Positions 15,666 to 24,151 of a DNA stretch of 36,292 bases are shown here, in pieces. Under the pieces are notes generated by a model, which was not told the origin of the DNA, did no database searches, and saw only the letters and a program-made list of their open reading frames with translations. Source of the stretch: JABDGV01 sp964577935 (GTDB lineage: Bacteria > Chlamydiota > Chlamydiia > Chlamydiales > FEN-1388). The DNA is taken from contig CAZOAJ010000018.1 in NCBI GenBank assembly GCA_964577935.1, forward strand, positions 1 to 36,292, given 5' to 3'. The first letter of the stretch is position 1. Each line of letters begins with the position of its first letter. The position numbers and the translations under genes were made by a program.

Positions 15666-16613
15666 ATGCAAAGACATCCTGTTGTTATTATTGGATCAGG
15701 CCCTGCTGGATATACAGCAGCAATTTATGCCTCTCGATCAATGTTGAAGCCTGTACTTTTTGAAGGTTTTTATTCGGGGGTTTCTGGTGGTCAACTCATG
15801 ACGACCACTGAAGTCGAGAACTATCCAGGTTTTCCTGAAGGCGTGACAGGTCCGGAATTGATGGCTCATTTTCGGAATCAGGCAAGTAGATTTGGTACAC
15901 AAATGCTTTCTGAAGATGTGCTTTCGGTGGATCTTTCAAGAAGACCGTTCCATATAAAAGGAACAACTACTGAATGCCTAGCTGATGCAATTATTATCGC
16001 GACAGGAGCAACTGCTAAACGTCTTGATATACCAGGTACTCGGGATGGTGAGTTTTGGCAGCGTGGTGTTTCTGCTTGTGCCGTTTGCGATGGCGCTATG
16101 CCGATATTCCGTAACAAAGAGTTATTTGTTGTTGGCGGAGGAGACTCTGCTATGGAAGAGGCAATTTTCTTAACCCACTTTGCAAGCAGGGTCAATCTAG
16201 TTCATCGTCGTGATGCATTTCGAGCTTCTAAAATCATGGGTGATCGAGTGATCAACCACCCAAAAATTCGCGTTTTTTGGGACAGTGTTGTCGATGAAGT
16301 GCGAGGGACAAAGACAGTAGAAGAGGTAGTTGTTAAAAATATCAAGACAGGCCTTGTTGAGACATATCCTGCAGGTGGGCTGTTTTTTGCTGTCGGACAT
16401 GTTCCTAATACCTCCTTCTTAAATGGCCAGGTAGAACTTGAAACAAATGGGTATATCAAGGTGCAGCCAGGGACAACCAAAACATCTGTTCCTGGTGTTT
16501 ACGCAGCGGGAGATGTGCAAGATCATGTGTATCGACAGGCGATTACAGCAGCAGGGACTGGGTGTATGGCAGCACTTGAGGTTGAGCGCGAGCTTTCTTC
16601 TTTGACTATATAG
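15666..16613 (+). CDS. trxB: Thioredoxin reductase
   Basis: 315 residues from the ATG at 15666 (MQRHPVVIIGSGPAGYTAAI), which gives the usual family start; an upstream in-frame ATG at 15603 would add 21 unlikely residues. TrxB uses NADPH and FAD to reduce thioredoxin. Visible: FAD-binding GSGPAGYTAA, GGQLMTTTEVENYPGF, IIATGATAKRL, the redox-active CAVCDG (usual form CATCDG), the NADPH-binding GGGDSAMEEA followed by VHRRDAFRA, and the C-terminal FAD motif GVYAAGDVQDHVYRQAITAA. Complete. Chlamydia has trxB beside acpS; here acpS lies about 5 kb away. Confidence 0.97.
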   Translation: MQRHPVVIIGSGPAGYTAAIYASRSMLKPVLFEGFYSGVSGGQLMTTTEVENYPGFPEGVTGPELMAHFRNQASRFGTQMLSEDVLSVDLSRRPFHIKGTTTECLADAIIIATGATAKRLDIPGTRDGEFWQRGVSACAVCDGAMPIFRNKELFVVGGGDSAMEEAIFLTHFASRVNLVHRRDAFRASKIMGDRVINHPKIRVFWDSVVDEVRGTKTVEEVVVKNIKTGLVETYPAGGLFFAVGHVPNTSFLNGQVELETNGYIKVQPGTTKTSVPGVYAAGDVQDHVYRQAITAAGTGCMAALEVERELSSLTI

Positions 16614-16634
16614 ATCTTCTGCGATGGTAGCGTT

Positions 16635-16687
16635 GCTCATATAATAAAAACTATAACGATACAATTATGGTTTTTATTATATAGAGC
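16635..16687 (+). terminator. AT-rich hairpin after trxB
   Basis: Inverted repeat with arms 16635-16651 and 16670-16687: GCTC plus ATATAATAAAAAC pairs with GTTTTTATTATAT plus GAGC, with one bulged base. It is 22 bp after the trxB stop and 26 bp before the next gene's ATG, so it fits a terminator of trxB or a structured leader. Confidence 0.6.
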
Positions 16688-16712
16688 GTTCATTGAGGAG
16701 TACTTTTGCTCT

Positions 16713-17552
16713 ATGTGGACAAAAAAGGGTCTTATCCAAGGACTTGTTATTCTTTCTCTTTTTGACATAGCTCTTCTATCTGCTTCATCCTCACTGGATA
16801 ATAGTCCTTGGGTGCATCAAGCCTATTCATTGGACGTGGGAATAAGTGAGGACCTTCTTCCTCATCGAAGTATTTCCACTTCCCATGGAGATAAAAAACC
16901 ATTACACCCCACAGGAATAACAACTCTGTCGCTTCGTGCAAGTCCTGAGAAATGGGATCTGAGTCTTGAGGCATCTGTAGGATCGATTGCTACCAAGGGT
17001 ACGAAATTTAGATCGCTTGCTCTTGAGGCTAAGCGTGAGCTTGCAAATGATTTAGTTTCCAATAGCTATGCTTCTTCCGTGTCAGTTCGTTTTGAAGCTT
17101 CAACTCGAAATTCGTCAAATCGTCCTGAATTTGAATTATATGCAAAAGATGCGGCCATCGTTCGATATTCGATTGGACAGAACTTTAATATTGGGAGAGA
17201 TTCTCTTACTAAAGGAACCTATAGCCAGTGGTGGATTGATATTGGGTGTGGCCTGCCGAATGCGGGAAGGCCTTTTCTGTTATCGGGTGCGTATTTAAAA
17301 AGGACTTTTGTTCAGCATCATGCACTTCAAATCGGGTTTGAATATGACAAGGGCTTTGGAGATAAAGTAGGAGTCTTTCATCCCTTGGCTGAAAAGAAAT
17401 TTTCTCTTCTCGATATAAGTGTTGGTTATACATATTCAATGCCGGGATTTGGTTCGATTAATCTCAGTCTCCGTCGTCGGTTGCAGCACCATCTCACGCA
17501 GACAATACCGATTGGATGCGAGATTCGCCTCAATATTCCATTTTCGATTTAG
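16713..17552 (+). CDS. Secreted, probably outer-membrane beta-rich protein
   Basis: 279 residues. The N-terminal signal (GLIQGLVILSLFDIALLSAS) is followed by a region rich in alternating hydrophobic/polar strands (LSLRASPEKWDLSLEASVGS, YASSVSVRFEAST, LQIGFEYDKGFG, LLDISVGYTYS, SINLSLRRRL). It ends in CEIRLNIPFSI, with a Phe close to the end. This composition suggests a small outer-membrane beta-barrel, but no family is recognised. GAGGAG lies 12 nt before the ATG, longer than usual. Confidence 0.65.
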   Translation: MWTKKGLIQGLVILSLFDIALLSASSSLDNSPWVHQAYSLDVGISEDLLPHRSISTSHGDKKPLHPTGITTLSLRASPEKWDLSLEASVGSIATKGTKFRSLALEAKRELANDLVSNSYASSVSVRFEASTRNSSNRPEFELYAKDAAIVRYSIGQNFNIGRDSLTKGTYSQWWIDIGCGLPNAGRPFLLSGAYLKRTFVQHHALQIGFEYDKGFGDKVGVFHPLAEKKFSLLDISVGYTYSMPGFGSINLSLRRRLQHHLTQTIPIGCEIRLNIPFSI

Positions 17553-17608
17553 AAAGAAAATAGTGTTGGATTAGATCGTAGCTTATGTCATTACTATACG
17601 TGTAAAAT

Positions 17609-17640
17609 ACACACACCACAATTGCAGTTGAGGTGTGTGT
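17609..17640. terminator. Convergent-gene hairpin
   Basis: Perfect 9-bp inverted repeat ACACACACC (17609-17617) / GGTGTGTGT (17632-17640), loop 14 nt, between the stops of two convergent genes. On the minus strand it is followed by ATTTTA, so it can serve as terminator of gene 17655-18869 and perhaps both. Confidence 0.65.
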
Positions 17641-17654
17641 CTGCATTTGACCTA

Positions 17655-18869
17655 CTAGAACTTCTTTAATAGCTTTTGAGTGATTTCTAAGATTGATTTA
17701 AGTTGATCAGGGGGCACTTGGGCTGTGACTTGAATTTTAGCGGCCTGGACTTCTTGCTTTTGATTGTTATCAACTTTCTCAACGAGCGAATCAGAATTAT
17801 TTGCGGAATTCTTGCTTACAGATGCATTTACAGCATCATATTTGGCTTGCAAGTGGGCATACCAAAGAAGTAGGGTTTTATAGCATGTCTGTAACGAAAC
17901 GCTTTCTTGAGGGGTAAGTTTGATTATGTCCTTTTTTTGCAACCAATCAATTCGGCCCGCAGTTTCAGGAGGAAGCGTATTGAGCATTTCATTGGCATAT
18001 GCCTGACGGTCAAATTTTTTCGCTTTTGATTGATTCAAAGCCTTTTCATCTGCAGTATACAATGGCTTTAAAATTGCATGAGCAACTGAGTATTGAATCG
18101 AATGCATAGGACCATATTTTGGCCCTTTGCAGTCCTCTCCATTGAAATTGAGTAACCCCTGTTTGATATCCATGAATCTTCCATGGTTGTTGAACAGTTT
18201 TTCAGATAGAGATTTATCTTGAAGGGGTTCCTGATCCAGCAAATCTTGACTCAGGGTCTTTAATGAAAATTTTACCGTTTTTTTGTGAAAATCGACGAGT
18301 TTGCAATCGCGGTTGAGAAGCTCATCTACAAGTGTCTTTCTATACTGAGTGTAAAGTGCTTTATTTCCGTATAAAAATTGAGCATCTAATGGCCGTGTCG
18401 GTATAGTTTTGATCGCTTTTTCGCCGACAAAGTCCGACACAAGTCCTGTGGTTTGTTTTCCTGTGATCGATTTCCATTCAAATTTGTGGTAGAAAAGCTT
18501 TTTGTCTAAATTTTCCTTGAAAATTGAGCGTATTTGGCTTGCAATTTGTTCTGATTTTGCTGAAGCATCATTTGTGATGACGATAAGTTCCATAGGCGAT
18601 GCAATGCCGGTTTTTTCAAAGCGGCCATCACTTCCGGTTGTTACAATCGCTACCGATTCTTTCCAAGATTCACCTAGGTGTTTTTCTATGGCTTGAATTG
18701 CAATACTTTGAACGGCTTTTGAAAGCTTGTTGAGCTGATCCATTTTGAGATCAACTTGTTGAGGTTCAAGATGCTCGTTTATATTGCAGTTAAATACTTC
18801 TTGGTACAAGGATTCGATATTCATGGGGTTTGGGGTGCTTATTTCTTGAGCAGACATATTAAATCTCAT
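17655..18869 (-). CDS. Protein with degenerate GlnD/DUF294-type nucleotidyltransferase core
   Basis: 404 residues from ATG at 18869; an ATG at 18857 is equally possible. No signal peptide. Residues 74-97 read as a nucleotidyltransferase core: TTGSDGRFEKTGIASPMELI, like the G-S-x-G-R...S/T-D-x-D signature of GlnD/DUF294 enzymes. The two metal-binding Asp are replaced (P92, E94). Further downstream PLDAQFLYGNKALYTQYR (about 160-177) and DIKQG (234-238) match GlnD-type features. The C-terminal 80 residues are polar and Ser/Asn/Gln-rich. Possible roles are an altered-specificity protein nucleotidylating enzyme, a pseudoenzyme, or an effector; none is shown. It follows the 804-residue gene on the same strand but is separated by a hairpin. 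Confidence 0.6.
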   Translation of the reverse strand: MRFNMSAQEISTPNPMNIESLYQEVFNCNINEHLEPQQVDLKMDQLNKLSKAVQSIAIQAIEKHLGESWKESVAIVTTGSDGRFEKTGIASPMELIVITNDASAKSEQIASQIRSIFKENLDKKLFYHKFEWKSITGKQTTGLVSDFVGEKAIKTIPTRPLDAQFLYGNKALYTQYRKTLVDELLNRDCKLVDFHKKTVKFSLKTLSQDLLDQEPLQDKSLSEKLFNNHGRFMDIKQGLLNFNGEDCKGPKYGPMHSIQYSVAHAILKPLYTADEKALNQSKAKKFDRQAYANEMLNTLPPETAGRIDWLQKKDIIKLTPQESVSLQTCYKTLLLWYAHLQAKYDAVNASVSKNSANNSDSLVEKVDNNQKQEVQAAKIQVTAQVPPDQLKSILEITQKLLKKF

Positions 18870-18961
18870 AATGTAATCAAAATTATAATGAATTTGTATT
18901 AAGATCTTATATACAGATTGTATATAATTAATTTTAAAATGTGAAAATAGAAAGACAGAAT

Positions 18962-19001
18962 CGATGCACTTTTACAACGTCTTATATCTAAAAGTGCATC
19001 G
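18962..19001 (-). terminator. Hairpin after the 804-residue gene
   Basis: Perfect 13-bp inverted repeat CGATGCACTTTTA (18962-18974) / TAAAAGTGCATCG (18989-19001), loop 14 nt, 76 bp after the stop of gene 19077-21491. The sequence after it on the minus strand is moderately T-rich. Probable terminator separating this gene from the next. Confidence 0.65.
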
Positions 19002-19076
19002 TGTAACGAAATCAGTGGTCAAATTTACAGCCTTAGTAGTGTACAGCCTTAGTAATTGGCGTTGTGTTCAGGTTTT

Positions 19077-21491
19077 CTACTCATACTCCTTTGCTGCCTG
19101 TTCAATTTCGAGATAAAATTCACTTTTTTTATCTGCTTGATCAAGGACCTTTTTGAGTGCTGCGGTGGGTGAAGTTCCTTGTTTATGCTCGAGCTCAAGA
19201 GTTTTTTGTATCTCTGGATATTTTTGAATGATCCTGGCGACCGTCAATGCTTCCTGAATAATTCTTTTCTGGTTTTTTGACACAATTATTTCGGCATTTT
19301 CGTGTATGTCGGAAAGCGTTTTCGTGCTGTTGAAGGCTAGGTTCCATATTCCTTCGCTTGAAAATGTGGTTACATAGCAGGAATCTTCGAGAAGTTTTGA
19401 TTCCATAAAAGCTAAAGATTCGATAGAAGAATCTTTTGAAAAACTTTTTAATGTATTCCAAAAAGCATTCCAATCAATGTTTTGGACTGTTTTTTTGAAT
19501 TTAGAAAGGACTTGATTAATAAATTGAGTATCTTGAGCTATTTCCTCTTTGATTTTATCAGAGGCAAGATACAACGCATTTGGATGAGTCATGACGGCTT
19601 CTCTAAGCCATATTTTGCTGGAACGTACTTGTTGGTCGATTGCAGCAAAAAGAGTTTGCTCTTTGATCATTTTAACGACGTCTTTTTCCACAATTTCATC
19701 GCTGTGTTGTGCAAGTGATGTCTCGATGATTTCAGGAACTTGAACTGCGTATGGAATAACCTGTGCATCGTTGTAAAAATTGACAATTTCTTCTTCATTT
19801 GAAGTTTTTGGACGCAAATTTTTGCCGATTTCAAGGATCTTTTCTAATACCTCGGTATAGGTTTTGCCTTTGTGCACTTCTTCTTCTATTGTTTTTAATA
19901 CCTCTGGATAAGCATGTGCAAGCTTATGATAAAAAAGCCCTGTTCGAAGCTCCGCCTTTCTTGCTGCAGGGAAATCGTAACGAATCTCTTCAATTATTTT
20001 TTCGAAATCGTTTTGGGTAAAGGCGTAGGTAAGTATTCCTTCAATTCCAAAAGTGTATAGGTATTCGCGGTTCTTTATGATCGCTTTTTCAAAGAATAAG
20101 CGTGTGTCTGGAAATCTCTCTCGAATAGCTTCCCAAAACGCCGACCAGCAAATATTATTTGATTTTTTGCAGGTATTGAGAACCTTCAATATGAATTTTC
20201 GGTCACAAGCGATCTTTGCTCGAACTGAATCTGAAGCAATCATGATAGCATTAGGATGCGCCAAGACAGCTGATCGAACCCACGCTTCATTATTGCCAAA
20301 TCTTTGATCGATTTGTCTGAAAAGCGTTTTGTTTTTGATGAGGGTTGTAAGTGTAGTAAATTTGTTATTTGTGACTTTTTCTATATAATCCAGAATGTTT
20401 TTCTTGGCATTCGCTACATCAAAAGCATCGCGTACTTCAAGATGAAATGGAGATTGCCTTTCTTCTTCTTGTTGAAGAATTGCTTGTAACGCTGCCGAGT
20501 AAGATTTTAACTGTTGTGCCTTCATATCAAGCTGTTCTTTAATATGAGGGTATTTAAGAGCTGTTTTTGCTATGAAGATGAGCTTCTCGTTCTTCTTTTC
20601 TGCTTCAAATGAGAGATCTTCATCTGCTGTTGCTTTTTCAAATTGTACAGGGTTGTCGAAAGCGACAGCTATATTTACCTCGGTTGAGAAAATGAGAAGG
20701 TAGGAGGGATTACTGGAAAAAGCTTCGCGTAAAAACTGCACATTTTCAGGTTTGTTTAAAGCGAATTTCCAAAACTCGTCCCAGTCAGCCTGTTCTAATG
20801 TTGTGGAAAAGGCATGTTCGTCCATGATATTTTGTATGAATTCATGATCGCAATGAACCTTTAATCGTGCTGAATCTGAGAGTATTCCGATAAATCCTGG
20901 ATCTATGTCAATTATTTTTTTTGCAAAGGATTCGCTGTTTTTTATTTCTCCCGGGATATACATCGTTTCAACAAGATGGCAATAATACGAAATAAGAGAT
21001 GGAGCGGACTTTCCCTTTAGAAATCTTTCAGAAAATCGTTGCCTGTATTGAGCTTGTATTTTCAACAAGTGCTTGCAGGCCAAATCCTCATTATATAGCC
21101 ATGAGGGGGCTGGAATAGATTTCTGTACTGCCTGTGAGAATTGATCGCTTTTTGGATTCTTGCCAGGAAGCGTTGATAGAGAAAGCGAATAGAGTCGATG
21201 TATTTTTTCTACATATTCTTTGAATGAGGGGCTGCTGGGTTCTTCGATCGGCGCAGTGAGTTCTCCCTCTTTATATTCAATAACGCTTATGTTGTCTGCT
21301 ATAGATGGGCCAGCTTCAGGGTTTGCGTTGAATTGGAACGGCTCTTTGCTGGAGATAGTTTCAGATATTTTCGTCGCCTCTACTTGTGCTTTGGAGTTAT
21401 TGGCTAGAGGAGAATTGGAATCGATAGGAGTGTTTTGTGAATGGAATCCTCTAAATGGTTTGTTAAATAAAAAATCAATATTTGTGGTCAT
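19077..21491 (-). CDS. Large protein with three internal ~215-residue repeats
   Basis: 804 residues, no signal peptide or membrane segment, alpha-helical and polar. The first ~95 residues are Ser/Pro/Asn-rich, a common look for type III secreted N-termini. Three repeat units then follow, recognisable by DPGFIGILSDSARLKVHCDH (about 196), HPNAIMIASDSVRAKIACDR (about 410) and HPNALYLASDKIKEEIAQDT (about 635). Each is followed by a D/C-W-x-x-F-W segment and later by AxxYPxI/HxxxL. The ASxxxxxxIxxDxxFI pattern is reminiscent of DUF4116-type repeats found in Chlamydiota and other intracellular bacteria; this link is tentative. AGGA lies about 6 nt before the ATG. Function unknown; an effector is a reasonable guess. 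Confidence 0.7.
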   Translation of the reverse strand: MTTNIDFLFNKPFRGFHSQNTPIDSNSPLANNSKAQVEATKISETISSKEPFQFNANPEAGPSIADNISVIEYKEGELTAPIEEPSSPSFKEYVEKIHRLYSLSLSTLPGKNPKSDQFSQAVQKSIPAPSWLYNEDLACKHLLKIQAQYRQRFSERFLKGKSAPSLISYYCHLVETMYIPGEIKNSESFAKKIIDIDPGFIGILSDSARLKVHCDHEFIQNIMDEHAFSTTLEQADWDEFWKFALNKPENVQFLREAFSSNPSYLLIFSTEVNIAVAFDNPVQFEKATADEDLSFEAEKKNEKLIFIAKTALKYPHIKEQLDMKAQQLKSYSAALQAILQQEEERQSPFHLEVRDAFDVANAKKNILDYIEKVTNNKFTTLTTLIKNKTLFRQIDQRFGNNEAWVRSAVLAHPNAIMIASDSVRAKIACDRKFILKVLNTCKKSNNICWSAFWEAIRERFPDTRLFFEKAIIKNREYLYTFGIEGILTYAFTQNDFEKIIEEIRYDFPAARKAELRTGLFYHKLAHAYPEVLKTIEEEVHKGKTYTEVLEKILEIGKNLRPKTSNEEEIVNFYNDAQVIPYAVQVPEIIETSLAQHSDEIVEKDVVKMIKEQTLFAAIDQQVRSSKIWLREAVMTHPNALYLASDKIKEEIAQDTQFINQVLSKFKKTVQNIDWNAFWNTLKSFSKDSSIESLAFMESKLLEDSCYVTTFSSEGIWNLAFNSTKTLSDIHENAEIIVSKNQKRIIQEALTVARIIQKYPEIQKTLELEHKQGTSPTAALKKVLDQADKKSEFYLEIEQAAKEYE

Positions 21492-21610
21492 TTTAATCCT
21501 TTTATTTATCTTATGAAGAAGAAGTGAAATTAGTTTTCATTTTTATAGAAAATTAATTCAAATGCTTTTTGTTAAAATTATTAATATAATTCGCTGAAGA
21601 TGTTGTTGAA

Positions 21611-21639
21611 ATTAATGTTAAGATTAAAAAAGAGGTCAA
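21611..21639 (-). promoter_or_regulatory. Predicted promoter of the 804-residue gene
   Basis: Reading the minus strand: -35 TTGACC (21634-21639), 17-bp spacer, -10 ATTAAT (21611-21616), leaving a leader of about 110 nt before the ATG at 21491. The -35 is five of six to the sigma-70 consensus, the -10 four of six. Confidence 0.4.
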
Positions 21640-21665
21640 CTAAAAGGGTTCACTAAAATGTTAAC

Positions 21666-22049
21666 TTAGGGGGGGGTCAAAGGGGTCAGAGCCATGGCAT
21701 AAGCAACTGCATTCAGCTGGGTATGGGAAATCGAGAGTTTTATCTCAATATTCGGGAAATGGGCATTTGCATGGGGACTCAGAATGACGCAAGGAGCCGC
21801 ATTAGGTTCAGATAAAATATCGATGTCGAGCCAAGAAAGCTTTTCACAGATTCCGGTTCCTAAAGCTTTTGATATGGCTTCCTTAGCAGCAAATCGTCCG
21901 GTATATCTTGGAAAGGGGTCTGAAAATCGTTGGCAATAAGATATTTCCTGAGGAGTAAAAAGACGAGTTAAAAGGGCAGGCTGTCGGTTGAGAGCCTGCC
22001 GAATGCGTTCTACTTCAATAATGTCACAACCTATTCCGTAGACGTGCAT
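21666..22049 (-). CDS. acpS: Holo-[acyl-carrier-protein] synthase
   Basis: 127 residues. AcpS moves 4'-phosphopantetheine from CoA to acyl carrier protein, activating fatty-acid synthesis. Motifs: VYGIGCDIIEVERI with the Mg-binding Asp, FTPQEISYC, and RYTGRFAAKEAISKALGTGI with the catalytic Glu/Lys, then KLSISHTQLNAVAYA. Complete. Its ATG overlaps the stop of the upstream PIN/TRAM gene by one base (TAATG), so translation is coupled. The last codons contain a run of eight C (G on the plus strand, 21669-21676), giving the C-terminal TPP. Confidence 0.95.
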   Translation of the reverse strand: MHVYGIGCDIIEVERIRQALNRQPALLTRLFTPQEISYCQRFSDPFPRYTGRFAAKEAISKALGTGICEKLSWLDIDILSEPNAAPCVILSPHANAHFPNIEIKLSISHTQLNAVAYAMALTPLTPP

Positions 22050-23062
22050 TATGAAAAGGCAATTCCTTCTTCTTCTACATCAAGTACATTGCAGAAAATA
22101 ATTTTTCCAGTAGATGAGTGCTTCTGAGAAAGAACTTGTGCTCGGATATTTCTTCCGAGGTAATCACCGCCGCCGTTGATAACAACCATGGTTCCATCAT
22201 CTAGGTAGCCAACACCTTGTTTTGGTTCTTTGCCGAGGCGGAGGACCTTGATTACTAGGAATTCACCTCTCTGGGGAGCAGGCTTTAATGCTGAAGCGAG
22301 GTTGTCAATCGATATACAAGGAACTCCTTCTAAATCTTTGCGAGAGAGAGGCGTTTCATTCGATAACACGTAGGCATTAAGATTTTTTGCTGTTTTAATA
22401 ACTCTTCCTGTCAGATCGCCATCTTCATCAGGCAAATCGAAGTATTCTAAATCAATTTTGGGGAGAGTCTCTATACGCTTAAAGGCATCGAGTGCTTTTT
22501 TAGCTTTATATCGAATATTCTCATCTTGTGATTCAGAAAGTTTTGTTAACTCACGAGTAAGGTTTCTTGGGATGGCAAGTCTTTGGTCTAAAAGTCCTGA
22601 GCGAGCTAGATCCACGAGGCGGCTATCTTCGAGTGCTGAGACATCAAGAATAATTTTTCGTAAAATTTGTTGTCTGGCTTCAAATTTATCGTCAGGGAAA
22701 ATTGTTTCAAATACTTTGTGCGCTACTAAAAATGTAATGGCTGCAAAAACACAGAGGCTAAAGATCCCGACTCCTGGCTGAGGTATTGGAAAAAGCGTTC
22801 CGATGCAAATGCCAAAAAATGAAGTGAATAGAAAGGTTATGAGAGATGCAAGCCCTAATCTGAACATAGTGTTGGGGGAGTATGATCTGAGCCATTTTAC
22901 GGCAACCCAACAGAAAGCAACAGAAGCAATAACGACACTTGATGCCTCGCTAGCGGACAGTGAGGATCTAAAAAGGTTGATAACTCCCACAGCAACGAGA
23001 GCAGTAGTAATCACAACTGAGGGACGATATAGCTTATACTTGTTCATAAAGGACAACTTCAT
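22049..23062 (-). CDS. YacL-type PIN/TRAM membrane protein
   Basis: 337 residues. Four N-terminal transmembrane helices (about residues 15-115; for example SVVITTALVAVGVINLF and VGIFSLCVFAAITFLVAHKV) are followed by a PIN nuclease-like domain (about 138-265: LDVSALEDSRLVDLARSGLL, IPRNLTREL, DGDLTGRVIKTAKNLNAYVL). A C-terminal TRAM RNA-binding domain follows (about 280-335: GEFLVIKVLRLGKEPKQGVG, DGTMVVINGGGDYLG). This matches YacL of Gram-positive bacteria and its widespread homologues, which are membrane-bound putative RNases of unclear substrate. The first PIN aspartate (D of LDVSA) is present. Overlaps acpS by one base. Confidence 0.88.
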   Translation of the reverse strand: MKLSFMNKYKLYRPSVVITTALVAVGVINLFRSSLSASEASSVVIASVAFCWVAVKWLRSYSPNTMFRLGLASLITFLFTSFFGICIGTLFPIPQPGVGIFSLCVFAAITFLVAHKVFETIFPDDKFEARQQILRKIILDVSALEDSRLVDLARSGLLDQRLAIPRNLTRELTKLSESQDENIRYKAKKALDAFKRIETLPKIDLEYFDLPDEDGDLTGRVIKTAKNLNAYVLSNETPLSRKDLEGVPCISIDNLASALKPAPQRGEFLVIKVLRLGKEPKQGVGYLDDGTMVVINGGGDYLGRNIRAQVLSQKHSSTGKIIFCNVLDVEEEGIAFS

Positions 23063-23311
23063 TTCTAACCCGAAATCTTTTTTTGTGTTCGAATTCTACA
23101 GATTCACTTTTTTCAGGAAAGGATTATATCAAAAAATGAGTTATAATCCAGTTCTTCTAAGGTGGTATTGACAATCTCTACAGGATTTTTCAATCAATTT
23201 CGACCAACTGCAATTTGATCGATTGTCGGACGCCTGCATTCAATAAATGTATGTGTAAATACTATGTTTTAAGAGTGCTTTTGTCCAGTCCAATTATCTT
23301 AAAAAAGCGGC
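23063..23311. other. Intergenic, no gene seen
   Basis: 249 bp between the smpB stop and the start of the PIN/TRAM gene. No repeat, RNA gene or strong hairpin was recognised. Promoter activity for the minus-strand acpS group is expected here. Confidence 0.3.
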
Positions 23312-23779
23312 TTAGCAATTTTGCTTCATAACACGTGCAATCTCACGTTTATCATCACGTGTTTTGATGTCTTCACGTTTGTCGTAGAGCTTTTTTCCTC
23401 GTGCTATCCCGATCTCAAGCTTAATAAGCGAGTTTTTAATAAATAGCTTGAGCGGAATGCATGTCATTCCCTTTTCAGTAATCGCCTGTTGTATCTTATG
23501 TATTTCACGTTTGGAAGCAAGTAGGATGCGTTTTCTTTTTTCTTCATGGTTATAGATATTTCCATGAGTATATGGAGGTACGGATGACGCGATCAGGGTA
23601 AGAGTTCCTCCATCGCATGATACGTATGCTTCCTGTAGGCTTGCCCCTTGAGAACGAATTGATTTCACTTCGGTTCCCATAAGTATAATGCCCACTTCAA
23701 ACCTTTCGAATATTTCGAATTCATGAAAGGCTTTTCGATTAACAGTTATTTCTTTGATGTAGTTTTTTTTGTCGCTCAT
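23312..23779 (-). CDS. smpB: SmpB, tmRNA-binding protein
   Basis: 155 residues from ATG at 23779; an in-frame GTG at 23785 is a possible alternative. SmpB binds tmRNA and brings it to stalled ribosomes for trans-translation. Signatures: NRKAFHEFEIFERFEVGIIL, MGTEVKSIRSQGASLQEAYV, NHEEKRKRILLASKREI, GMTCIPLKLFIKNSLIKLEI, and the basic tail ARGKKLYDKREDIKTRDDKR. Complete. It lies divergently to dnaN across 370 bp, as in Chlamydia, where smpB, dnaN and recF are neighbours. Confidence 0.97.
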   Translation of the reverse strand: MSDKKNYIKEITVNRKAFHEFEIFERFEVGIILMGTEVKSIRSQGASLQEAYVSCDGGTLTLIASSVPPYTHGNIYNHEEKRKRILLASKREIHKIQQAITEKGMTCIPLKLFIKNSLIKLEIGIARGKKLYDKREDIKTRDDKREIARVMKQNC

Positions 23780-24151
23780 ATTCACTAATTCTCGCTCTAA
23801 ATAGTAGCTCTCCTTTGATGAATTTGGAAGTCCAATTATTCGATAACTTAAAAAAAACTACCTGTGCCTTTGAGAATCATGCTGAAAAGAGCTTATCTTT
23901 CTGGTAGATTTTCATAAAAGTTGCCAATTCACAAGTTCGGGGTTCACAAGTACCATGATATGTATATAGCCGAAATGGTTTAAGGGGCTGTGCTAGAATA
24001 ACTAGAACAGTTCCTAAGATATTGGTTCATATTCATAATCTTTTCATAACCTTGCCTTAGAATATGTTATGAACATGAATTAAGTGGATTAAGTGCCTGT
24101 AGAATTTGCCTGATTTGATACACACAATTGAGCACGCAGAAGGAGTTTTGA
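23780..24151. promoter_or_regulatory. Control region between smpB and dnaN
   Basis: About 370 bp with no gene. It has a direct repeat TTCACAAGT near 23928 and 23943. Close to dnaN an inverted repeat TTCATATTCATAA (24026-24038) / TTATGAACATGAA (24067-24079), one mismatch, flanks TTGCCT (24052-24057), a possible -35. These could be operator or leader structures for dnaN-recF. No clear DnaA boxes (TTATNCACA) were seen. Confidence 0.4.

Noticed and set aside
23780..24151. Replication origin beside dnaN
   Set aside because: No cluster of DnaA boxes or AT-rich 13-mers was found, and dnaA is not adjacent.
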